64,000 nt of DNA, taken from contig CANGYH010000001.1 of the NCBI GenBank assembly GCA_947458545.1, positions 1,240,001-1,304,000 of the forward strand, read 5' to 3'. The stretch comes from Cytophagaceae bacterium. Its GTDB lineage: Bacteria; Bacteroidota; Bacteroidia; Cytophagales; Flexibacteraceae. Shown here one piece after another: positions 1-8,817 of the stretch. The position numbers and the translations under genes were made by a program. Below the pieces are notes generated by a model that was given only the letters and a program-made list of their open reading frames with translations, was not told where the DNA came from and ran no database searches. Each line of letters starts with the position of its first letter. The first letter of the stretch is position 1.

Positions 1-3000
1 TCCGTACGGCTGCAACCAAGGCTGGTGGCACGCAGGGTTACCTGCTTGCGGCCTATACCGGCAACGGCCGGATTGAAGGTGCCGCCTGCAACGTATGGCT
101 CATCAAAGCTGACGGTGGTATCTGCCACCGTACCCAAAGCCGGCGTGTAGCGCAAAGCAAAAGGCGCAGAGCTTACGCAGATGCTTGTGTCACTGTTAGC
201 AATAACCGGCCGAGGTACAGGGCGGTTAATCAGCCGCACCGCATTGGAAGTATCCGTACAACCGTTAAGGGTGATGCGGGTAGTGTAGGTGCCGGCTACG
301 TTAACGTTTCGCACCGTAGGCACACCGGCCGAAGGCACGATGGTAGCTCCGTCGAGGTAAAACTCTGGGTTAATGCCTTGGAAGGCATTGCCCACCAGCG
401 TAACCTGTTGGCCAGGGCAGACAACTGTATCGCCAAGAGCCACAAGGCTTGCAGTCGGCGTCTCACGGACGGTTACGCGTATGGGTGTTGCAGTGGCAGA
501 GCAAGCTGCGTTGCGCACTATCACCGTCACCGTGTAGTTGCCAGGCGTAGCAGGGTCAAAAACAAAGTTGCTGTCTGCTACAGCTGTGCCTGGCGTACCG
601 TTTACCTGCCACTCGTAGGTTTGGCCGTCTGTGCCACGGGCCAAGAAGGGCACCCGCTGCCCCTGGCAAATATTAACATCAGCCGCCGGTGTACGAATCA
701 CCGCCAACGGCGTAGGATTAACCGTTATCTGAACACTGCGGGTAGAGTCTTGGCAACCACCAGCCGAGAGTCGGATGTAATACGTACCAGACTGTGTAAT
801 GGAGAACGCATTACCGCCGAGTGGCTGGCCTGGGCCGCCTACCAGGGTAGCCAACGAGCCAGGGTCGGGCGCTGAAAGCGTTACCTGGCCACCTTGGCAG
901 AAAGTGGTCGCACCGGTTATAGACAGGCTCGTATCCGGGCGGGGTTGCGCCTCGAGGTTAAAGGTGGTGTCAGAAGAGCAACGCGACGTCGGGTCAATCA
1001 CCAGTAAGCGATAGGCACCGGCAGTAGCCGTGCTAAACGTCTGGGTTTGAGAAACCGTATCGCCGGCGGCGTTGATCCAGCGGTATGTTACGCCGGCGGC
1101 CGTAGCCGTTAGCGTAGTAGACGTGCCCTCGCATGGGCGCAGGTTGCCTGTGAGGCCCGCACGTGGTACGGGGGCAAAGGTTATCGTTGCTGTAGCCGTA
1201 TCGGCGCAGGTAGCGCGGGTTACCTCTACCGAGTAGGTGCCATCTTGGGTAACGGTCAGGTTCTCGCCCGTCTGGCCAGGGATGGGGCTGCCGTTAAACT
1301 TCCAAACGAGCACGTCGCCGGCCTGGAAACCGTTGGCCGTTAAGAAAATGGTGCTACCCGCACAGCGCGACCCCGTCTCCGTGATACGATAGTCCGGGCC
1401 CGGGCGCGTGTTGAGTGTCAAGGTGCTGGTGCCTTCGCTGCTGCAACCGGCAGAGTCTACCCGCAAGGAGTAGAGGCCAGGCTCTGCAGAAACAAGGTTG
1501 CAGGTACCTTGCCCCGTTACTGTAGGCGGCAAGGTGGTAGAGCCATTGAGCGACCATTGGAAGGTGCTCGACGTGCCACAATTGGCCGCAAGCGTTACAG
1601 GATTGCCCTGGCAGATGGTCGTCTGGCCCGCAGGCGTGAAACGGCTGCTGGGCGCCCGGCGAATCTCGATCTCTGCCGTATCCCGGCCAGAGCATCCGCC
1701 TGAATCTACCGAATAAACCAGGTTATAGATACCCGGTGCAACGGTTGAGGGATCTAGCAGATAAGGTGCAGGCACCGTAATACCACTACCACCGCCTTGC
1801 GGCACCAGCGTAAATGTGCTGGTTGCGTTTTGGGGTTGAGCCGATAGCTGCACTGGTGTAGCATTGCGGCACAAGAAGGCAGCAACACTTGCCAGCGTAG
1901 CCTGGAAATCGCCGGGGGCTACAATTGTAGTTGAGAGAATGGAAGAACAACCTGTCAGGCGATCTACCACCGTTACCGAGTACGACCCACGGATCAGCCC
2001 GGTGATGACGGTATCTTTATTGCCGTCGCCTGGGTTGATGGTGATGGTGTAGCGCGTGGTGTCTCCGGCTAAGCCGCGGACGCGTATCACGCCATCGTCT
2101 GCGGTACAGGTTGATGGTGCCTCTGTTACAAGGCTGAAGACAGGTGCAGGATTCACCGTGGCCGTGCGGGTGGTAGAGTCAGCACAGGCACCGTTGCGCA
2201 CAACGATGGTCAGTACCGAAGTTCCCAACCCTGCGCGTACCGGGTTCCAGCTGTAGCTATTAGGGGCTAGCGTATCAACACCGGGGCCGTACCAGGCAAA
2301 ACTGGTGAATGGCTGCTGAGGGCCCGCCAATGCTTGCGATCCATCGCCTTGGCAAACGTTGATGTTGGTAAGGGTAGGCAACGTGGGCGGTGTACTGATT
2401 TCCACCTCTACTGCTGCAGATGTATCTGGGCAGGCACCGGGCAAGTTGCTGAACACGATTACCTTGTAAGACCCAGAGCGGGTTGCCACAAAAAGCGGTG
2501 CGCTGCCACCGGCGCGTACCACAGTGTCGTTCCGCAAGAAGGTGTACTCGGTGCCGGGGCCCGTTGGTGCGGCTACCAATGTTACCGTGCCTTGGCATAC
2601 ACGAGGGCTGCCTTGGGCAGACAAGCTTGCGGCAAGTGGCTCCAAGATGGTGATGGTGCGGAAGGCAGAGTCTGCACAAGCACCGCGGCGCACCACATAG
2701 CGTACCGTAGCAGAGGCAGTGCCCGCGGGCAGCAGGCCCGCGTTGAATACATTGCCGCCTGGCGTAACGATACCAGGGCCAAAGAAGCCTGCCACAAGGC
2801 TTCCGCCTGCGGGAGGCGTCCCCACCAATGTTACATCGCCTGCGTTGCGGCAGATGCTGGTATCAGCGCCTGCACTTACATTGCCTAGTTGATCAATAAT
2901 GAGCTCGAGCGCGGTGGCGCTGGTATCCGAGCAACCTGCAGAGTCTAGCGCCAGCACACGGTAGCTACCCGCCTCTGTAAGTGTGAACAAACCCGTACGG

Positions 3001-5876
3001 TTGAACTGCGCATTGCTGCCATTGCGCAACAACACAAATGAGATGCCCGGGGCCGGGAGCGGACGGCTATCTACCAACGTCACCGTTAGCGACAGGCTGC
3101 CGCCTTGGCAGATGGTTTGATTGCCAGACGGAGAGAGAATAGGCGTCGGTATCGGGTTGACGAAAATGGTCTTTTGCACAGATGTGCTGCATCCATTGGC
3201 TACAACCGTCTTGGTTAGCACATTAACAGTGCCTGCCACTTGAGGATTGAAAAACTGGGTGGGCGGGGTGCCTACAATAGCGGCAGATCCCGTCCAAACA
3301 CCACCCGCCGAGAGGGCAAACTGGCCGGCATTGGCGCAAACCGTAGTATCACGCTCGGGCGAAACACCAGGCGCTAGGTTGATTTCAGTAGTGTCTATGG
3401 CAGAGCCCGTACAACCAGTTACCGCATCGGTAAAGGTGTAGGTAACGGTGAGGCTACCGGGTGCAAACTGGCCGGGGCAGAAAAGCCCGGTAATGGGGTC
3501 TATACCACCAGAAGGCGTACGGCTGGCTGAGAATGTACCCCCTGCAGGGCTGCCCGTCAGATTCAGGCAAGGCTCGCTGGTGCAATAGGCGCTCGCCAGG
3601 CCAGAAATAGTAACCGTCGGGCGGATGATATCATTGATGGTAAAGCCGAATTCAGACTCGCAACCGGTGCCCTCACGCAGGCGCACCAGGTAAGCACCTG
3701 CCTCAAAACCACCGTAGGTAGGCCCGCTGCCGGTAGGCGTCACAGGCGTGTTGTCTGCCTTAAAGAAGGATACCGTCCAGGTTGCGTCAAACGGGTTCAA
3801 CGTAACCGTTCCGTTGGCCGAGTCGCAACTGGTAGGGCTGGCCGGCGTAACGGTAACCTGCGGGCCAGAGGAGGTCCGCAGCGTGCGCGTGTCAGAGCGC
3901 GAGCAGCTGCCTTCGGTAATGGTGTAGGTAAGCACGTTAGCACCATTGGCAAGCTGGTTAACGGTTACGATACCGTCAGATGATACGCCTACGCCCGTCC
4001 ATACCCCGCCAGGAGGTGTTGCACCCCGCAACTGGAAGTTGAAGGGAGGGCCAGGCTTACAAACGACAGTGTCGGCCGTACCGGCATCAGGACGTGGCAC
4101 TGGGCGGACGACGACCAGCTTCTCGGCAGAATCTCGGCAGCCTATAGGCGATACGTACACGTAGCGGATCGTGTAGGTATCAGCAGGAAGCGAGTCTCCA
4201 GGGCAGAAGGCTGAGCCCGTTACGCCGCGGCCAAAGTATGTACCACCTACAGGGCTACCGCCAACAAGCTGTATGCAGGCGCCGCCTTCGCAAGCCTCTT
4301 GGTTGGGCCCGGCAGATACCGTAATGGGCGCGCCCACCGTAACCGTGACAGGTGTACGCGTGAGGGAACGACAACCATTAGCATTAACCGCCTCTACATA
4401 GAAAGTAGTATCCCGGTTAACAAACAGGGTAAATGTATCCGTCGTAACCAGCGCACCACCCGGGCGGGTTACGCGTATGCCACCAACCTGGGCCGTGTAC
4501 CAGTTGAAGCTAACCGCACCGGCGGCTTGTACCTGAAGGGTAATGTTGCCAGGCCCACAGCGGACAGCAGGCTGCTGAGTAACCACTGCCGGCCGGGGGA
4601 AGACCGTAAGCGGCCCAAAGCTATTGAGGCTGATGCCCTGAGGGGCCGAGCTCGTAATCCGAAGAAGGTAGCCCGTACCTCCTACCAGGCCGGCAGGCAA
4701 AAGCAGCGTGGCAGAGCCACCATTGGTATCGGCTACAGCACCAATATCAGTAGGATTGGCAAAAGAGCCGTTCTGATCAGAGAGTTGGAAGGTAAAGACG
4801 TTGCTGGGGCTAAAGCAGGCAACGGTGCTATAGTCAACGCGCAGCGAGTCTCCGGCGCAGAACTGGGTCGGCACCACGGTTTCAACGCGGACACGGCCAC
4901 ACTCTTGTACCGTCAGGATGTTGGACGATACCGTATCAGGGCAATCTACAGAAATAAGGCGGGCGCGAATCTGATCTCGGCAAGCAGCTACTCCCGGCAA
5001 AAGCACAAAGCGGTTGGTGGTTGCACCAGGGATGGGCACGCCATTGCGCAGCCACTCGATGCGAGAGCCTACACCACCGTTGGCCGTATCGGCCAGGTAA
5101 ACCGTTGTCGAGTCTGCGCAGCCAGAGCCGCCGGTACGGATGCCAATGGTTGGCCGACGTTTGATGTTGAGGCAGATAGGTGCCGAAAAAGCCGTCGCGT
5201 TGACGGCGCAAGGGTTGCCCTTGGTTACGAATGCAACTACGCAATCACCGGGGCGCCAGTCATTATACGTTAATACGGAGCGAATGGCCCCTGGGATAAG
5301 GGTGGTATCACCGTCGTTGACAATAAACCACTGAAAGGTAGGAGGCGGCTCTGGCCGATTCACAATCAGTTGGCTGATGCGGAAGGTGATCGAGTCGTCT
5401 GGACAGTAGAGGGTCTTATTAGGTACAGGAGGCCCCAGCACAATGATCGGCGACGGAGAACGATCAATACTGCGAACAGTGAAGTACTTAACGTTCGAAA
5501 CCAGATTACTGCCCGGGTGGACGATACGATATGGGTAGTTAAGCGTAGTATCCAGCGAGGCCGGGATAGAAACAGTGATACACCGGCTGCCGTCTGGATT
5601 TGTAGTAAAGGCTGCCTGGGTACGCTGGGCCAGCGGTGCCGTAAAGTCATAGAAAGGCGCAACGCCTGTCGGGCGGCCAACCTCTACCCTGTAGGTGGGC
5701 GGTGCCAGGTCGCAAGAGACCGTGAAGCAGACCGAAAGCTCGCCACCTAAACATGCCGTGGGTACGGTAAGGTCAGAAAGGGTAATTCGGCACCCAGGGT
5801 TAGACTGTGCGCTTGCAGAGAAACCTGCGGCCAGTAGGAAGAGTACCGAAAGGCTAAAGCGTAAAATTCGGGTCAT
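1..5876 (-). CDS. Giant secreted repeat protein, 3' end outside window
   Basis: The ATG at 5874-5876 opens a frame that was read in samples at about 1-100, 600-700, 960-1020, 3000-3060 and 5280-5340 and was open each time, so about 1,958 residues lie inside the window and the C-terminus lies beyond base 1. The protein begins with a signal peptide (MTRILRFSLSVLFLLAAG, then SASAQ). After that come repeated Ig/PKD-like modules of roughly 80-100 residues, each with a Cys-x-Gly turn such as ICQGQRVPF and an aromatic strand such as YEWQV. Such proteins are typical exported T9SS cargo of gliding or adhesive Bacteroidota and usually end in a gliding-type CTD, which cannot be checked here. It resembles the 16795-23205 protein in architecture. 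The role (adhesion or surface matrix) is inferred. Confidence 0.85.
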   Translation of the reverse strand, partial: MTRILRFSLSVLFLLAAGFSASAQSNPGCRITLSDLTVPTACLGGELSVCFTVSCDLAPPTYRVEVGRPTGVAPFYDFTAPLAQRTQAAFTTNPDGSRCITVSIPASLDTTLNYPYRIVHPGSNLVSNVKYFTVRSIDRSPSPIIVLGPPVPNKTLYCPDDSITFRISQLIVNRPEPPPTFQWFIVNDGDTTLIPGAIRSVLTYNDWRPGDCVVAFVTKGNPCAVNATAFSAPICLNIKRRPTIGIRTGGSGCADSTTVYLADTANGGVGSRIEWLRNGVPIPGATTNRFVLLPGVAACRDQIRARLISVDCPDTVSSNILTVQECGRVRVETVVPTQFCAGDSLRVDYSTVACFSPSNVFTFQLSDQNGSFANPTDIGAVADTNGGSATLLLPAGLVGGTGYLLRITSSAPQGISLNSFGPLTVFPRPAVVTQQPAVRCGPGNITLQVQAAGAVSFNWYTAQVGGIRVTRPGGALVTTDTFTLFVNRDTTFYVEAVNANGCRSLTRTPVTVTVGAPITVSAGPNQEACEGGACIQLVGGSPVGGTYFGRGVTGSAFCPGDSLPADTYTIRYVYVSPIGCRDSAEKLVVVRPVPRPDAGTADTVVCKPGPPFNFQLRGATPPGGVWTGVGVSSDGIVTVNQLANGANVLTYTITEGSCSRSDTRTLRTSSGPQVTVTPASPTSCDSANGTVTLNPFDATWTVSFFKADNTPVTPTGSGPTYGGFEAGAYLVRLREGTGCESEFGFTINDIIRPTVTISGLASAYCTSEPCLNLTGSPAGGTFSASRTPSGGIDPITGLFCPGQFAPGSLTVTYTFTDAVTGCTGSAIDTTEINLAPGVSPERDTTVCANAGQFALSAGGVWTGSAAIVGTPPTQFFNPQVAGTVNVLTKTVVANGCSTSVQKTIFVNPIPTPILSPSGNQTICQGGSLSLTVTLVDSRPLPAPGISFVLLRNGSNAQFNRTGLFTLTEAGSYRVLALDSAGCSDTSATALELIIDQLGNVSAGADTSICRNAGDVTLVGTPPAGGSLVAGFFGPGIVTPGGNVFNAGLLPAGTASATVRYVVRRGACADSAFRTITILEPLAASLSAQGSPRVCQGTVTLVAAPTGPGTEYTFLRNDTVVRAGGSAPLFVATRSGSYKVIVFSNLPGACPDTSAAVEVEISTPPTLPTLTNINVCQGDGSQALAGPQQPFTSFAWYGPGVDTLAPNSYSWNPVRAGLGTSVLTIVVRNGACADSTTRTATVNPAPVFSLVTEAPSTCTADDGVIRVRGLAGDTTRYTITINPGDGNKDTVITGLIRGSYSVTVVDRLTGCSSILSTTIVAPGDFQATLASVAAFLCRNATPVQLSAQPQNATSTFTLVPQGGGSGITVPAPYLLDPSTVAPGIYNLVYSVDSGGCSGRDTAEIEIRRAPSSRFTPAGQTTICQGNPVTLAANCGTSSTFQWSLNGSTTLPPTVTGQGTCNLVSAEPGLYSLRVDSAGCSSEGTSTLTLNTRPGPDYRITETGSRCAGSTIFLTANGFQAGDVLVWKFNGSPIPGQTGENLTVTQDGTYSVEVTRATCADTATATITFAPVPRAGLTGNLRPCEGTSTTLTATAAGVTYRWINAAGDTVSQTQTFSTATAGAYRLLVIDPTSRCSSDTTFNLEAQPRPDTSLSITGATTFCQGGQVTLSAPDPGSLATLVGGPGQPLGGNAFSITQSGTYYIRLSAGGCQDSTRSVQITVNPTPLAVIRTPAADVNICQGQRVPFLARGTDGQTYEWQVNGTPGTAVADSNFVFDPATPGNYTVTVIVRNAACSATATPIRVTVRETPTASLVALGDTVVCPGQQVTLVGNAFQGINPEFYLDGATIVPSAGVPTVRNVNVAGTYTTRITLNGCTDTSNAVRLINRPVPRPVIANSDTSICVSSAPFALRYTPALGTVADTTVSFDEPYVAGGTFNPAVAGIGRKQVTLRATSLGCSRT

Positions 5877-6378
5877 ATAAGACGGTTTGGCAGCCGTTGT
5901 GAGTTCTGAAAGGCTAGCGACAACGGTAACTTAAGCGAGCTGCCGCCCGGCCCAGTACAGCCATTGTCTTTGCTTTTGGTATCCGAAAAGCGCATTTAGA
6001 TTTCTTTGTCTGCTGCCGAGCGTCCGACACGGCCCCAAAAAGGCACCCGTGGTAAGACTTTAGTACAGCAAACAGAGCCCTCTAAGCCCACTTTACCGAT
6101 TGGGAGCAAAACTTGCATGCAACATACCTTTTTTCAAAACACAGGAGCCACGTCTGTAGAACCGTAGATGTAAGGTGAAGGCCCGTTTTCGGTTAAAGAA
6201 GGTAGAGTATAAAACTATTCTGAGGTCAAGCTGCCATGATTATGCTGGTTTACCTGTAATAATCGACCTTTCGCCGAAACATCCTCAGCCCATCTCCTGC
6301 CCGTGGTTCGAGCACAGGATGTCAGGTACTACCCAATTTCGACCAACTATCCGTGGCACGGTCCAGGCACAGAGCCTT
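5877..6378. other. Intergenic region without a supported gene
   Basis: About 500 bases between the giant secreted protein and fabF. The only sizeable open frame (GTG at 6175, plus strand, 73 codons) runs into the 3' end of fabF on the other strand and resembles no family I know. No hairpin followed by a T-run, no clear TTG-N20-TAnnTTTG promoter and no RNA gene was seen. It probably holds the promoter and leader of the giant gene. Confidence 0.5.
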
Positions 6379-7650
6379 TTACAGGTACCGCTTTAATGCC
6401 AGTATCGCATTGTGCCCCCCAAACCCGAAGGTATTGGATAAAGCAGCACGGATTTGTCTGGCTTTGGGCTGGCCAAGCGTAAGGTCTAAGCGGGTGGGCA
6501 ATGCCGGGTCTAAATTCTGCGTGTTTATCGTAGGGGGCACCGCGCCGTGCCGGAGGGCCAAAACCGTTGCTACAGCTTCTACGGCACCAGCGGCCCCGAG
6601 CAAGTGCCCCGTCTGGCTCTTGGTGCCAGATATGGATAGTCTTGCCAAGCCATCGTCTCCAAATACGGTTTGCAATGCTCTGACCTCTGATAAGTCTCCT
6701 ACGGGCGTGCCCGTGGCATGGGCATTTACGTAGTCTATATCTTCCGGCCCTAGTCTGGCATCCGCCAGCGCCAAACGGATGGCCTTGGCGGCGCCTTGCC
6801 CCTCTGGGTGCGTGGCGGTCATATGGTAGGCGTCGCCGTTCATGGCGCCGCCAGCTACCTCTGCCAGGATGGTTGCACCGCGCCGCAGGGCGTGCTGCAG
6901 CTCCTCGAGCACGAGGGCCCCGGCGCCTTCGCCCATCACAAAGCCATCTCGATCGATATCGAAAGGCCGGCTGGCGGTGGCAGGGTCGTGGTTGCGGGTG
7001 CTGAGGGCCTTGCAGGCATTAAAGCCTCCAATACCCGCAGGGGTAACGGCAGCATCAGATCCACCCGCAATCACAACGTCGGCATAGCCAAATCGGATAT
7101 AATGCAGCGCAGCCACCAGGGCCGAGTTGGAGGTTGCACAGGCCGACACCGGGCAAAAATTGATACCCTGAAAACCATACTTGATAGAGATGAGCCCAGA
7201 TGCCATATCCACCAACGTCTTAGGGATAAAGTAGGGGTTATACCGGGCAGGCCCATCGCCTGTGGCATAGTCTGCAATGCCCTCTTGCAGGGTCTCCATA
7301 CCACCGTTGGCAGAGCCCCAGATTACCCCCACACGGTCTGGATCTACCCCGGCATGGGTAGGGCCTTGTTGCAAGCCAGCCTGTTGCAGTGCCTCAGCCG
7401 CAGCCACCAAGGCGTATTGGCAGGCACGGTCGTAGTGGCGGGCCTCCTTTCTGTCGAAGTAATCTTCTGGATTAAACCCCTTTACCTCTGCGGCAAAGTG
7501 GGTTTTCAGGCGGCTCGGGTCGAACCGGGTGATGGGGGCCGCCCCGCTTTGGCCTGCCAACAAGGCCTGCCAATAAGTATGGACGTCGTTTCCGATGGGG
7601 GTTAAGGCACCAATGCCAGTTACCACCACCCGTCTGAGTTGGGATTGCAA
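6379..7650 (-). CDS. fabF: Beta-ketoacyl-ACP synthase II
   Basis: FabF condenses malonyl-ACP with acyl-ACP in the elongation cycle of fatty-acid synthesis in the cytoplasm. At 423 residues it matches the family length. The N-terminal RRVVVTGIGALTPIG motif is present. The Cys-His-His triad is visible: C171 in SACATSNSA, H311 in VNAHATGTPVGD and H349 in TKSQTGHLLGAAG, and the C-terminal NTFGFGGHNA loop is intact. The start is a TTG at 7648-7650: an in-frame TAG lies only a few codons upstream and no ATG precedes the conserved N-terminus. No acyl-carrier-protein gene or other fab gene is adjacent, so it stands outside the usual acpP-fabF pair. It is divergent from the hydrolase at 7727. Confidence 0.95.
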   Translation of the reverse strand: MQSQLRRVVVTGIGALTPIGNDVHTYWQALLAGQSGAAPITRFDPSRLKTHFAAEVKGFNPEDYFDRKEARHYDRACQYALVAAAEALQQAGLQQGPTHAGVDPDRVGVIWGSANGGMETLQEGIADYATGDGPARYNPYFIPKTLVDMASGLISIKYGFQGINFCPVSACATSNSALVAALHYIRFGYADVVIAGGSDAAVTPAGIGGFNACKALSTRNHDPATASRPFDIDRDGFVMGEGAGALVLEELQHALRRGATILAEVAGGAMNGDAYHMTATHPEGQGAAKAIRLALADARLGPEDIDYVNAHATGTPVGDLSEVRALQTVFGDDGLARLSISGTKSQTGHLLGAAGAVEAVATVLALRHGAVPPTINTQNLDPALPTRLDLTLGQPKARQIRAALSNTFGFGGHNAILALKRYL

Positions 7651-7663
7651 CGATCTGCGGGTC

Positions 7664-7671
7664 TAACTTTG
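7664..7671 (+). promoter_or_regulatory. -7 box TAACTTTG
   Basis: A perfect match to the Bacteroidota -7 consensus TAnnTTTG lies about 55 bases upstream of the hydrolase start. Candidate TTG (-33) elements lie 16 and 22 bases upstream, neither at the 20-base spacing of the better promoters in this window. It would place transcription start near 7678. Confidence 0.45.
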
Positions 7672-7726
7672 AGAGCGCAAATATCTGCACCAAACATTTA
7701 GCTACTGCCTGGCGTTACCCTCCGAT

Positions 7727-8686
7727 ATGTCTCGTGTTCAGTCTTGGTGGCTGGTGCTGCCGCTTTTGGCCCTCGCTCTGGCAGGGTGTATGCGGTGGCG
7801 ATACTCAGACCGAGACCTGGCCCGCGTGTTTAATAAACGTAGGCTGCCGCTGGCCATACACCATGTGCGAGCCGCAGGTGCAGACGTGCGTTATGTAGAA
7901 GTACGCAGTGGCGAGCCAGGCGAACCCGACAAGCCCAACATCCTCTTTATCCATGGGGCGCCAAGCTCGCTGAAGGTCTGGGCGGGCTATCTGACAGATC
8001 CTGCCCTGGCAAAAGTGGCCAACCTCTATGCGCTAGACAGGCCCGGCTACGGCCACAGCGAGTTTGGCCATGCCGATACTAGCCTGCTGCACCAAGCCCA
8101 GGTATGCGAGTCTATCATGCGCAGGCATCCTGGCCGGTGGATTGTATTCGGGTCTAGCTATGGTGGGCCCATCGCCTCGGTGGTTACGGCCCGTAATGTG
8201 GACAAGGTCAAAGCCCTGCTGCTAACCTCGCCCGCCATTGCCCCCGGGCACGAGAAGACCTACGACATCAGCTACATGATTATGAAACCCGCCTTCGGGT
8301 GGATGTTCCCGGTCATCTTCAAGGTAGCCAGTGCAGAGAAATTAAGCCACTATAACCAGCTCTGCTCTATAGAGGCCCTCTATCCGCAGATTACTCAGCC
8401 CGTTACCTACATACACGGAGGGCAAGACGGCCTTATCTACCCCGTCAATGCCACCTACGCCAAAGCCGTTTTCTCTAACGCCCACCTGAAGATGATCACG
8501 CTGCCGCACCGGCCGCACTTCTTCACCTTTACAGAGCAGGGCCTCATTACCCGCGAGCTGGTTGCCCTCTTGGATTACGCCCGCCCTCCCCGCAGCAGGC
8601 TAGAAGAAGCAAGGCGAGAAGAGGCCGCCGACAGCAGCCGCACCGGCGAGCGGCTGCCCTTCAGGCCTCTGCCTCCGCAGAAGTAA
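7727..8686 (+). CDS. Alpha/beta-hydrolase lipoprotein
   Basis: A 319-residue alpha/beta-hydrolase with a lipoprotein signal: hydrophobic segment 7-18, then lipobox LALAGC with the lipidated Cys at 21. This suggests a membrane-anchored enzyme of the cell envelope. The oxyanion strand NILFIHGAPSS is followed by the nucleophile elbow FGSSYGG (Ser144). A late HGGQDGLIYP strand supplies the likely Asp and LPHRPHFF the likely His, so the catalytic set appears complete. The arginine- and glutamate-rich tail after about residue 285 lies outside the fold. Substrate is unknown; esterase or lipase-like activity is an inference from the fold. It appears to be transcribed alone, divergent from fabF. Confidence 0.85.
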   Translation: MSRVQSWWLVLPLLALALAGCMRWRYSDRDLARVFNKRRLPLAIHHVRAAGADVRYVEVRSGEPGEPDKPNILFIHGAPSSLKVWAGYLTDPALAKVANLYALDRPGYGHSEFGHADTSLLHQAQVCESIMRRHPGRWIVFGSSYGGPIASVVTARNVDKVKALLLTSPAIAPGHEKTYDISYMIMKPAFGWMFPVIFKVASAEKLSHYNQLCSIEALYPQITQPVTYIHGGQDGLIYPVNATYAKAVFSNAHLKMITLPHRPHFFTFTEQGLITRELVALLDYARPPRSRLEEARREEAADSSRTGERLPFRPLPPQK

Positions 8687-8735
8687 CTTTCAGCAAAAGA
8701 CTGGACTGTAAAGGCAACCCAAAGGCGCTTCCTTT

Positions 8736-8743
8736 TACCTTTG
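8736..8743 (+). promoter_or_regulatory. -7 box TACCTTTG of dsbD
   Basis: A perfect TAnnTTTG motif. Transcription would start near 8750, which leaves almost no leader before a TTG at 8758 and supports using the later TTG at 8818 as the dsbD start. A well-spaced TTG -33 element is not evident. Confidence 0.45.
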
Positions 8744-8817
8744 GCCTATTCATTTGATTGCCTTTTATTCGATTTCGGACGCGGAATCTCTACAAAGCCC
8801 AATCAAGCAGATACCTA

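Noticed and set aside
4299-5273. Long plus-strand frame of 324 codons
   Set aside because: It is antisense to the giant secreted protein, whose minus-strand frame has a signal peptide and clear repeat modules; the plus frame is low-quality and Arg-rich.
6175-6396. 73-codon plus frame upstream of the fabF 3' end
   Set aside because: Overlaps fabF, no ribosome-binding site and no recognisable motif.
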